NCBI GenBank assembly: GCA_003456095.1
Contig: DMPF01000191.1
Span: 1-15,233 of the forward strand
Direction: 5' to 3'
Source of the DNA: Bacillota bacterium
Lineage (GTDB): Bacteria > Bacillota > Dethiobacteria > DTU022 > UBA8154
Length of the DNA: 15,233 bases
The notes below the pieces were generated by a model. The model was not told where the DNA came from, made no database searches, and saw nothing but the letters and a program-made list of their open reading frames with translations. A program made the translations under genes and the position numbers. Shown one piece after another: positions 7,413 to 15,215 of the stretch; the first letter of the stretch is position 1; each line of letters opens with the position of its first letter.

Positions 7413-8789
7413 GTGAAAAAAATATACCTTACTATTTTGTCTGTAGTTCTGCCGGTTTTAATTGTTTTTATGCTAGGGGTATCCAATCCTGCCCGTGCTG
7501 CACTTGCCTCGGCTCCGGCCTTGCTGCGTGTAGGCTTAAGCCTTACTGACATTTATCTGCTTCTAACGCTGGAACAAGGCGATACTATGACTAATATGAA
7601 AAGCGGGGCGGTAATCAGCTTAATGCCCGGCATATACCGCCTGGAAAATAAAGGCAGCGGCATTCAGGTCAGTGACGCTGCGGGGATAAGTCACGGCATC
7701 TTCGGCGGGCCTTTGCAGCTTGTGCCGGCGCATAGTTCGTTCACCATCGGCAACGGGCGCTTCGGCAGTTCCTATCGCGGATCATTGGAGATTGTGATGG
7801 GGAGTAACAATACCATTGCCGTTGTGAACATTGTTGATCTGGAAAGTTATCTGCGGGGGGTTGTTCCCCGGGAAATGCCTTCGTCCTGGGGAAGCTACGG
7901 CGGCATGGAGGCGCTGAAGGCCCAGGCCGTGGTGGCGCGTTCCTATGCTCTTTACCATATTGGCGCGGGCAGGCATAAGGATGATCCATATGACCTGTGT
8001 GATACGCAGCACTGCCAGGTTTACGGTGGCAAGAGTGCGGAGTCGTCCAATACCGATACTGCAGTGGCGGATACTCGGGGAGTCGTCCTGACCTGGAATG
8101 GGCAGGTAATACCCGCTTTTTACCACTCTACCAACGGCGGCCAGACGGAATGCTCCGCAAATGTGTGGTTAAACCCGCTTCCTTTTTTGCGCAGTGAACC
8201 GGATTCCTTTGACGACCCGCAAAACCCGTCAAATATTCGCCATCACGCCGCTCTTTGGGAAAGAGACGTTCCTTTAAGTGTTATATCCGCCTTGCTGGCA
8301 GGTCAGGCTGCCTCAGCACCTGTGGATAGCGTTAGAGTCGAGTCTGCATTTGCGAGCGGGCGGGTAAATGAGCTGCGTATTATCGGCAGAGGGCAGACCG
8401 TCTCATTTTTCAGGGAGCGTGCCCGCACTGCTTTGGGCCTGCGCAGTCAACTTTATCGCGTACGGGAACTACCTGAACCCCGGGTCTGGATCGCCGCTGC
8501 GACTGCCGACGGCGGAGTGACAAGAGTAAGCGCCGGCGAACTGGAGGGAAGATGGGTAGTAGGCGCCAATGGGACCGGGGGAATGTTGGCGGGGGAAAGG
8601 TTTACCGCCCTTGCTGCACAGCGGCAGGATATTGTTCCCTACATGGCTTATATTTTCGAAGGGCGGGGTTGGGGACACGGTATTGGCATGAGTCAGTACG
8701 GTGCCTATAACCGGGCACGGGCCGGACAGCTTCACCGGGAGATCCTCTCCTTTTATTTCCCGGGGACGCAGTTACTCAATGCTCTTTAA
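7413..8789 (+). CDS. SpoIID/LytB-domain peptidoglycan lytic transglycosylase
   Basis: The SpoIID family cleaves peptidoglycan glycan strands from which stem peptides have been removed, acting during forespore engulfment. Seen in its 458 residues: an N-terminal signal or anchor (KK then hydrophobic, to ARAALA at about 27-32), the catalytic region VVPREMPSSW with Glu 154, EALKAQAVVARSYAL (166-180), a CDTQHCQVYGG segment (Cys 196, His 200, Cys 201) that may bind metal, AFYHSTNGGQTE, and C-terminal GRGWGHGIGMSQYG from 417. GTG 7413 follows AAGGAGG by 8 bases. It is longer than Bacillus SpoIID, so it may be a paralogue rather than the engulfment enzyme itself. It supports, but does not prove, spore formation. 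Confidence 0.9.
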   Translation: MKKIYLTILSVVLPVLIVFMLGVSNPARAALASAPALLRVGLSLTDIYLLLTLEQGDTMTNMKSGAVISLMPGIYRLENKGSGIQVSDAAGISHGIFGGPLQLVPAHSSFTIGNGRFGSSYRGSLEIVMGSNNTIAVVNIVDLESYLRGVVPREMPSSWGSYGGMEALKAQAVVARSYALYHIGAGRHKDDPYDLCDTQHCQVYGGKSAESSNTDTAVADTRGVVLTWNGQVIPAFYHSTNGGQTECSANVWLNPLPFLRSEPDSFDDPQNPSNIRHHAALWERDVPLSVISALLAGQAASAPVDSVRVESAFASGRVNELRIIGRGQTVSFFRERARTALGLRSQLYRVRELPEPRVWIAAATADGGVTRVSAGELEGRWVVGANGTGGMLAGERFTALAAQRQDIVPYMAYIFEGRGWGHGIGMSQYGAYNRARAGQLHREILSFYFPGTQLLNAL

Positions 8790-8806
8790 CCAATCATAAA
8801 CGTTAA

Positions 8807-9988
<1,182 letters not shown>

Positions 9989-10010
9989 ATAATCCGTGGA
10001 AAGGAGTGAA

Positions 10011-10316
10011 ATGATGATGGTTCAGTTTATGGCGCAAGCACCGGAAGCCGCAAATCCTATTTTTGGTTTTTTGCCCATAATTTTGTTGTTTGTGATTTTC
10101 TACTTTTTGCTGATCAGACCGCAGCAGCAAAACCAGAAAAAGCGCAGAGAGATGTTGACCAAACTACAAAAAGGGGACCGTGTGCTTACAATCGGCGGGA
10201 TTTACGGCATGGTTAAGGAGATTAAAGAGGACACGGTAGTTCTGCGCATTGCCGACAACGTGAACATTAAAATGGCGCGGGTAGGGGTAGACCGTGTAGT
10301 TAGTGATGAGGAATAG
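10011..10316 (+). CDS. yajC: Preprotein translocase accessory subunit YajC
   Basis: YajC associates with SecDF at the Sec translocon. Seen in about 101 residues: a short N-terminus, one membrane helix (about 17-35, FGFLPIILLFVIFYFLLI), the signature RPQQQNQKKRREM after it, and a soluble beta domain with KGDRVLTIGGIYGMVKEI and a VNIKMARVGVDRVV ending. Three ATG codons in a row (10011, 10014, 10017) follow AAGGAG at 10001-10006; 10014 has the best spacing (7 bases), so the start is uncertain by one or two codons. It closes the long plus-strand operon. secD and secF, the usual next genes, are missing here. Confidence 0.93.
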   Translation: MMMVQFMAQAPEAANPIFGFLPIILLFVIFYFLLIRPQQQNQKKRREMLTKLQKGDRVLTIGGIYGMVKEIKEDTVVLRIADNVNIKMARVGVDRVVSDEE

Positions 10317-10507
10317 TCACAGATGCGTTTGCAAAACAAAGCTGACGGCATAATCAGGGGAAACGATACATATATAACATTAAGGAGGCCTGCTTTTAAG
10401 CCGGTCTCCTTAAGAAAATCCCCTGTACTTTACACCCCTTCCGGAAAGGAGTATTCCCTATCTGGTAGGGATGGGGATGCTGGGTATCAACTCTTGAGCG
10501 CCGGTGA
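10317..10507. other. Hairpin-rich noncoding stretch between convergent genes
   Basis: No convincing gene lies between yajC and the minus-strand transporter. The stretch contains several hairpins: 10380-10413, TGTA/TACA (10424-10434), CCTT/AAGG (10437-10449), TCCCTA/TAGGGA (10455-10471) and TCAA/TTGA (10487-10497). An outer pairing ATCCCC/GGGGAT (10418-10423 with 10473-10478) encloses three of them, forming a possible four-way junction. I recognise no known riboswitch or small RNA in it. It could be an ordinary convergent terminator zone. Confidence 0.45.
10380..10413. repeat. Long inverted repeat after yajC, possible bidirectional terminator
   Basis: TTAAGGAGGCC at 10380-10390 pairs with GGTCTCCTTAA at 10403-10413 with one G-U pair, and the inner GCTTTTAAGC extends the stem with one mismatch to about 14 pairs. 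It lies 64 bases after the yajC stop. No T tract follows on either strand, so it is not a classical Rho-independent terminator, though it could halt or protect the ends of both convergent transcripts. Confidence 0.5.
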
Positions 10508-10783
10508 TTAAAGTTTTCCCGTAAGGAGCAGAAAGCCGATAAAGATAAAGGCTATACCTGCTCCCTATTGTATTAAAGCAGGGGATATATAATTCGAGAT
10601 AACTGTTCCCAGCAGTACCGCAATTAACGTAGAAAGAACAAGGGCGGAAGCGGAGCCGAAAAATACTCCCCACATCGGCCGGTCCTGCGCAGCCATTAAA
10701 AGGACGGCGAGCTGTGTCTTATCTCCCAGCTCAGCCAAGAATACCAGAGAAAAAGTTGCCAGGAAAACATGCCAGAAGACCAT
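10508..10783 (-). pseudogene. GDT1/UPF0016 cation transporter interrupted by an amber codon
   Basis: This family (TMEM165/GDT1, including bacterial manganese exporters) exports Mn or exchanges Mn/Ca for protons. Seen from ATG 10783: three hydrophobic helices, the first carrying the family signature AELGDKTQ (residues 17-24). Codon 73 is TAG (10565-10567). Directly after it the same frame continues with GAGIAFIFIGFLLLTGKL, matching the family's last helix, and stops with TAA at 10508-10510. Read through, the protein is 91 residues, the normal size of single-repeat bacterial members. TAG ends several intact genes here, so it is not reassigned wholesale. Explanations are a nonsense mutation, a sequencing error or amber readthrough. 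AAGGATGAG lies upstream of the start. Confidence 0.82.
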
Positions 10784-10810
10784 TTATTACTCATCCTTGC
10801 TGTATTTACT

Positions 10811-10827
10811 TACTATTAATAATAGTA
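10811..10827. promoter_or_regulatory. Palindromic operator candidate before the UPF0016 gene
   Basis: TACTATTA (10811-10818) and TAATAGTA (10820-10827) form a perfect 8-bp dyad around one central A. It overlaps the -10 box of the predicted minus-strand promoter and the probable transcription start, a position typical of repressor sites. It matches no operator I know. A/T-rich dyads of this size can occur by chance. Confidence 0.4.
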
Positions 10828-10852
10828 TAACATAGAAAATTTCGGGACACAA
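10824..10852 (-). promoter_or_regulatory. Promoter of the UPF0016 gene, with the -35 box inside the repeat
   Basis: On the minus strand TTGTGT (10847-10852) and TATACT (10824-10829) are separated by exactly 17 bases. The -10 box matches consensus at five of six positions; the -35 is weak beyond TTG. The -35 lies within repeat copy 2, so the repeat may have supplied half of this promoter. The gene starts about 40 bases after the -10 box. Confidence 0.5.
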
Positions 10853-10854
10853 TG
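10838..10854 (+). repeat. Dispersed repeat, copy 2
   Basis: AATTTCGGGACACAATG is identical to 15217-15233 on the same strand and to the reverse complement of 147-163. It continues as GGAAATTTTT, resembling the flank of copy 1 with one extra G. It lies between the UPF0016 gene and the ABC cassette, close to where base composition changes. No transposase is visible. Confidence 0.8.
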
Positions 10855-10934
10855 GAAATTTTTCTTGACGGAAGGGAAAGCAAAGGGAAGGGGAGAAATA
10901 AATACCAAAAATTTTTTCCTCTGTCGAAACCGTC

Positions 10935-10976
10935 TTTTTGTAATTACGTCCATAGATATATAGTGTGGAAATTTCC
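10935..10976 (+). promoter_or_regulatory. Possible promoter and palindrome before the ABC cassette
   Basis: TTTTTG (10935-10940) and TATATA (10957-10962) are 16 bases apart and could form a weak promoter. A perfect 10-base palindrome, GGAAATTTCC, follows at 10967-10976, just where transcription would begin. Both lie in the 144-base gap before the ATPase start at 10999. The promoter match is poor, so this is a suggestion only. Confidence 0.3.
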
Positions 10977-10998
10977 GGCAAACAGGAAGCGATGCACA

Positions 10999-11700
10999 GT
11001 GAAGCCAATTTTGCAGGCTGCGGATGTCCTAAAAAAATACCGCCTGGGCAGCCAGGTAGTTTCGGTGTTAAACGGGATTACGCTAGGAGTGTTCCCCGGG
11101 GAGATCGTCGCCATCCTAGGCACCTCCGGCTGCGGCAAAACCACTTTTCTTAATATCGCCGCCGGCCTGGAGCGGCCCACCGGTGGCGATATTGTGATAA
11201 ACGGCCATAACCTGAACAAAATCAGCGAGCAAAACATGGCGGCTTTCCGCCGCCGCTATATCGGCTTTGTCTTTCAGCTCTACAACCTTATCCCCTCACT
11301 GACGGCACTGGAAAACGCTACGCTGCCACTTGTCTTTGAGGGGATTCCGCCAGCGCAGCGGGAAAAAAGGGGAAGGGTACTGCTGCAAAAAATGGGGCTG
11401 GGAGACCGCCTCGGGCACAAGCCCAATGAGCTGAGCGGCGGGCAGCGGCAGCGCGTATCCCTGGCCCGGGCCATGATCAACAACCCCCGCATTATCTTTG
11501 CCGACGAGCCCACGGGCAATCTCGATTCCCGCACCACGGAGGAGATTCTGCGGCTGCTCATATCTTCCGTGCGGGAAATGAAGCAGACCCTTTTGCTGGT
11601 TACGCATGATCTGGATGTAGCCGCCTATGGGGACCGCATCGTGGAGATGGTGGACGGCAGCATCGTCCGGGAAAGGACAGTATCCGTCCCGTTAAAATAA
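10999..11700 (+). CDS. ABC transporter ATPase, MacB/LolD type
   Basis: This 233-residue ATPase powers the permease encoded two genes downstream. Seen: Walker A GTSGCGKTT (41-49, where Cys and Thr replace the common Ser residues), Q-loop FVFQLYNLIP (Gln 93), LTALENATLPL typical of the MacB/LolD group, signature LSGGQRQR (145-152), Walker B IIFADEPTGNLDS and the switch His 203 in VTHD. GTG 10999 is chosen because AGGAAG lies 9 bases upstream and the family starts here; open frame further upstream runs into the repeat and is not family-like. The following gene's AGGAGGT ribosome site overlaps this gene's stop, so they form one transcript. The relatives export lipoproteins, peptides or drugs, or pass on force. 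Confidence 0.95.
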   Translation: MKPILQAADVLKKYRLGSQVVSVLNGITLGVFPGEIVAILGTSGCGKTTFLNIAAGLERPTGGDIVINGHNLNKISEQNMAAFRRRYIGFVFQLYNLIPSLTALENATLPLVFEGIPPAQREKRGRVLLQKMGLGDRLGHKPNELSGGQRQRVSLARAMINNPRIIFADEPTGNLDSRTTEEILRLLISSVREMKQTLLLVTHDLDVAAYGDRIVEMVDGSIVRERTVSVPLK

Positions 11701-11716
11701 AGGAGGTAGATCACCG

Positions 11717-13831
11717 TTGTCCACCATTGTTTCGTACAAGCGCAATTTTGTTTTGCTGCTGCTGGCCGTAATCACTTTTTACTGTTTCAGCGCAGCGATC
11801 CTGCCGGGCAGGGCCGGCGGGGCAGCGGCTACCCAGCCCATCCTTGTGATCGAAAGGGTAAATGCGGAGCGGGCTGTGGCCGGCAGTGTTTTTTACCTGA
11901 CCGTGGTCGTTAAAAATATGGGCGCGGGTCCTGCGTTCAATATCTTCGCCGAGCTGGACTCCCCTCAAGTAGCAGGGGAGGATGTTTTCACCATGGAGGC
12001 CCCGGCAACCCAGGAAAACCCCCACCTGGCCAAAATCGAAAGGGAGACAGTGCGCAGCTTTAGTTTCCCCGTCAAGGTAAGCGCCAAGGCGGAGAACGTG
12101 GATTATACATTGAATATTTTTTTGAAAAGCCAGGACGCCTCCCTTAAGGCCGCCGCTCCCCGCACCTCCACAAGTGCCACTGTCAAAGTCAACCATGAGA
12201 TTACCCAACCGAGCCCCACCGTAAGCAAGGTAATCCTGGACCCGCCGGCGCCGGCAAGAACGGAACCCTTCACCGCCGTATTTTACCTGGATAATCACAG
12301 CGGCGCTGAAGCCCACAGTGTCTTTGTCGAGCTTGACGGTGGTGAAAATTTTCGCGTCCTGGAGACAACCGCCAGTAAATTCCTGCCTGCTTTAAGCCGC
12401 GGCGGCAATGCATTCGTTTCGTTCCGCCTGCAGGGGCTGGAGAACCGGACCACAAACAGCAGCAAACTTACCTTCAAATACCGCTTCCGGGGAGAGTCCT
12501 TTACCGCCGCCCATACGGTAAACCTTCCCCTGGAGCAACCTGCGCCGGGTACGGCGCCCCAACTGACGATCAGCTCATTTTCCCTTGGCGAAACAGCCCG
12601 CGCCCATGAATATATCCTCCGTTTGACGCTGGAAAATTTGGGAGAGCAGCAGGCGACGGGCGTGCGCCTTACCCTTGACGGGGAAGGCAAGATCTTTGTG
12701 CTTCGGGGCTCCAACGTGGATCACCTTCCCCTGGTGCCAGGCAAGGACAGCAAGGAACTGGAGTACCTGCTCGGCATCAACCCCGCCAAGGAGGATACTC
12801 ACCTCCCTCTCCGTATAAAACTGGAATACAGGGACAAAGCCGGCAGCGTTCAGCCTTCCGTCAGCGAGACGCTGGGCATCGCCGTAGCCGACACGGGTTT
12901 CGCCGCCGCATCTAGGGGAACGCCCCGTGTACTGATCAGTAAATATGCCCTCTCCGCAGCTAAAGTTTTGGCCGGCAATATGGTCACACTCACCCTCCAT
13001 ATCGAAAATACCCATACCCGGCCTGTGCAGAATATAAAAGTTTCCCTCGGCGTCACCCAGGTGGAAGGGGGGAATGCGGGCGCGGGCGGAACAGCCGCCG
13101 GCACTGTTTTCTCGCCGATTAACAGCAGCAACAGCTTTTTCATCGATCGCATCCCTGCCCGCACCGCGGTGGAGCACAGCATGGATCTGTGGGTTGATCC
13201 CAACGCCACAGCCAGGACCTATATCATCCCCGTGCAAATCGCCTATGAAGATGAAGACGCCACCGGCTATGAAGTCAGGGAGATGGTAAATATCCCCGTT
13301 ACCCAGGAGAGCCGCCTGCAGGTGCTTTTCGTGGAGACCCCGCCCACAGCCTTTTTAGGTCAGCCCGCCTTTGTCAATGCCGAATTCGTCAACGTGGGCA
13401 AAGTGGACCTGGGCAATTTCATGGTTTTGCTGGAGGGGGACTTTCCCAAGGAACAGGCGGCCTACTTTGTAGGCAACCTGCAGATCGGCGCCAGCCATTT
13501 CTACCAGGGGATTATCCACCCCGACCGGGAGGGGGTGCTGGAAGGCAAATTGATCTTTTCCTACCTGGACAACAATAACCGCGAAGTGCGGGTCGTAGAG
13601 CCATTCAGCATCACAGTGCAAGCCGGAGGGGCAATGGGAATGGGGGAGATCATTGAAGGAGTAAAACCGCCCGGCCTGCTGGAACCCCCGGGCGAAGGTG
13701 GGTCGGTAGGCGGCCTGCTTTCCCGGTGGCCTTATTTTGCCGGAGTGCTGCTTATTGTTGTGGTGGTGGCTGCCGTGATCATGCGGCGGCGGCGCGCCCG
13801 CAAGGCAGGAGAGGAGCTTTTCCATGCTTAA
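11717..13831 (+). CDS. Large membrane-anchored surface protein with CARDB-like repeats
   Basis: This 704-residue protein has a signal peptide (about 1-37: KRN, then a hydrophobic run ending near GRAGGAAA), about five similar beta-sandwich segments (roughly 41-158, 169-272, 281-391, 403-529, 533-636), a Gly/Pro-rich linker and one C-terminal membrane helix (about 671-689) followed by RRRRARK. Each segment has a hydrophobic strand, an N-x-G-like turn and an alternating strand (for example LTVVVKNMGAGPAFNIFAELD minus its last residue), like CARDB, NEW3 or COG1361 S-layer-type domains. Most of it should lie outside the cell. TTG 11717 is 9 bases after a near-perfect AGGAGGTAGATCA site. Lying between the ATPase and the permease and overlapping the latter by 8 bases, it is probably a stoichiometric partner. 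Its ligand is unknown. Confidence 0.85.
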   Translation: MSTIVSYKRNFVLLLLAVITFYCFSAAILPGRAGGAAATQPILVIERVNAERAVAGSVFYLTVVVKNMGAGPAFNIFAELDSPQVAGEDVFTMEAPATQENPHLAKIERETVRSFSFPVKVSAKAENVDYTLNIFLKSQDASLKAAAPRTSTSATVKVNHEITQPSPTVSKVILDPPAPARTEPFTAVFYLDNHSGAEAHSVFVELDGGENFRVLETTASKFLPALSRGGNAFVSFRLQGLENRTTNSSKLTFKYRFRGESFTAAHTVNLPLEQPAPGTAPQLTISSFSLGETARAHEYILRLTLENLGEQQATGVRLTLDGEGKIFVLRGSNVDHLPLVPGKDSKELEYLLGINPAKEDTHLPLRIKLEYRDKAGSVQPSVSETLGIAVADTGFAAASRGTPRVLISKYALSAAKVLAGNMVTLTLHIENTHTRPVQNIKVSLGVTQVEGGNAGAGGTAAGTVFSPINSSNSFFIDRIPARTAVEHSMDLWVDPNATARTYIIPVQIAYEDEDATGYEVREMVNIPVTQESRLQVLFVETPPTAFLGQPAFVNAEFVNVGKVDLGNFMVLLEGDFPKEQAAYFVGNLQIGASHFYQGIIHPDREGVLEGKLIFSYLDNNNREVRVVEPFSITVQAGGAMGMGEIIEGVKPPGLLEPPGEGGSVGGLLSRWPYFAGVLLIVVVVAAVIMRRRRARKAGEELFHA
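13785..13802 (+). repeat. 18-base direct repeat, first copy
   Basis: GGCGGCGGCGCGCCCGCA occurs here and again at 13867-13884, 82 bases later. Both copies are read in the same frame as an Arg-rich membrane flank: RRRRARK at the end of the surface protein and RRRART at the start of the permease. It may be convergent coding of basic residues rather than a duplication. Confidence 0.6.
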
Positions 13832-15215
13832 ACGGGATCTGCTTTTGATGGCCAACAGAAACCTCTGGCGGCGGCGCGCCCGCACCATCCTGACCTGTCT
13901 GGGTGTGCTCATCGGCACCACTTCCATTGTCGTCATGCTTTCCTTGGGCATCGGGCTCAAACAGGGCATGGAGCAGACCATGGCCCAGTGGGGCAGCCTC
14001 GAGATCGTCCGCATTCATGCCGGCATGCAGTTCGACCGGGAAGGGAACCCTATCGGCGAAGAGCAGCGCCTCAACGATGGGACAGTAGCTGAAATCAAGG
14101 CCATCCCCGGCGTAGTCGCTGTCTCCCCCATTTATAATGTTCATAGTGAAGCCACACTCGGGCGTAAAAGGGGACATATCAGCCTTGTGGGTATGGACAT
14201 AAAGGCAATGGCAGAGCTGGAGTTTACCTTGGCGCACGGCCGCCTGCCCAAGCCCGAAGAGCGCTTTACCGTGGTGGCCGGTTACCAGGTGATCAATAAT
14301 TTTATGGATGAGCGGGCGATGCGGGGAGGCATGCCCTTCAATCCCGCGGCGCAGGATCCAACCGAACTGCTGGATCGGCGTATCCGCCTGACCATGCATA
14401 ACCAGGCCGATCACGAAAAAAAACAAACCTTTAATGTTTATGTGGTAGGCATACTGGACGAGCAAAATATGGAGCGCGCCTGGGAGGTCTACGGCTCCAT
14501 CGCCGATATTAAACGCATGCGCGATTTCATGCTGGAGGGGACGGAACAACAGGGGAATATGCTTTTACCATCGCCCTTTCCTGCAGCCAGGGCCATGGCA
14601 GTTCGGCCTTCAGCCTCCGCCGGACGGGGCGGGCGCGATGACCGGCGCGACGATTATGACTCCATCCTGCTGCGAACAAATGATTTGGCTGACACTAAGC
14701 GCATCTCCGCCGCGTTGCGGGAACAGGGATTCAACGCCTGGTCCATAGCCGATGATCTGGAAGGGATCGAGCATACCTCCCGCATCATCCAGGCCATCCT
14801 CGGCGGTATTGGCAGTATTACCCTCTTTGTTGCCGCCCTGGGTATTACCAACACCATGATCATGTCCATCTACGAGCGCACGCGGGAGATCGGCATCATT
14901 AAAGTTATCGGCGCCTCCTTCGGCGATGTGCGCGCCCTCTTTCTCACTGAAGCCTCTTTGATCGGCCTTTTTGGCGGTATGCTGGGTCTGGGTCTGAGCT
15001 ACGGCATCTCCGCCATCGTCGACCGCATTGGTAGCAGTTACATGCTGCAGGGTATGCTGATGGGGAGCGGCGAGGCGGTTTATATCTCCGTCATCCCCCC
15101 CTGGCTGGCCCTCTTTGCCGTGGGCTTCGCCGTCCTTATCGGCCTGGGATCCGGTCTCTACCCCGCCAACCGGGCGATCAGGCTCAGCCCTATTGTGGCC
15201 ATGCGCAACGAGTAA
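13824..15215 (+). CDS. ABC transporter permease, MacB/FtsX type
   Basis: This 463-residue permease has the MacB layout: helix 1 (about 21-43), a large extracytoplasmic domain (about 44-320), then three helices (about 322-346, 373-398, 425-447). Seen: NLWRRRARTILTCLGVLIG at the start, the FtsX-family coupling helix YERTREIGIIKVIGASFGDVR (350-370) minus nothing essential, and the closing YPANRAIRLSPIVAMR. The outer domain contains a low-complexity insert (about 239-280, rich in Pro, Ala, Arg and Asp) not usual for the family. ATG 13824 lies 7 bases after AGAGGAG and overlaps the surface-protein stop by 8 bases, implying translational coupling. The gene ends where repeat copy 3 begins. It probably dimerises and works with the ATPase. 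Confidence 0.93.
   Translation: MLKRDLLLMANRNLWRRRARTILTCLGVLIGTTSIVVMLSLGIGLKQGMEQTMAQWGSLEIVRIHAGMQFDREGNPIGEEQRLNDGTVAEIKAIPGVVAVSPIYNVHSEATLGRKRGHISLVGMDIKAMAELEFTLAHGRLPKPEERFTVVAGYQVINNFMDERAMRGGMPFNPAAQDPTELLDRRIRLTMHNQADHEKKQTFNVYVVGILDEQNMERAWEVYGSIADIKRMRDFMLEGTEQQGNMLLPSPFPAARAMAVRPSASAGRGGRDDRRDDYDSILLRTNDLADTKRISAALREQGFNAWSIADDLEGIEHTSRIIQAILGGIGSITLFVAALGITNTMIMSIYERTREIGIIKVIGASFGDVRALFLTEASLIGLFGGMLGLGLSYGISAIVDRIGSSYMLQGMLMGSGEAVYISVIPPWLALFAVGFAVLIGLGSGLYPANRAIRLSPIVAMRNE
13867..13884 (+). repeat. 18-base direct repeat, second copy
   Basis: This is identical to 13785-13802 and encodes the basic segment just before the first membrane helix of the permease. Confidence 0.6.

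Noticed and set aside
10323..10511. A 62-codon plus-strand open frame after yajC
   Set aside because: It has no convincing ribosome site and no recognisable protein, it covers the hairpin cluster, and its end overlaps the transporter on the other strand.
10784..10850. A manganese (yybP-ykoY) riboswitch before the UPF0016 gene
   Set aside because: This family is often controlled by that riboswitch, but the leader is only about 40 bases and lacks its GGGGAGTA and related conserved segments.
13779..14549. A 256-codon minus-strand open frame, and others opposite the surface protein
   Set aside because: They lie opposite strongly supported genes in GC-rich sequence, where long antisense frames are common, and show no family motifs.
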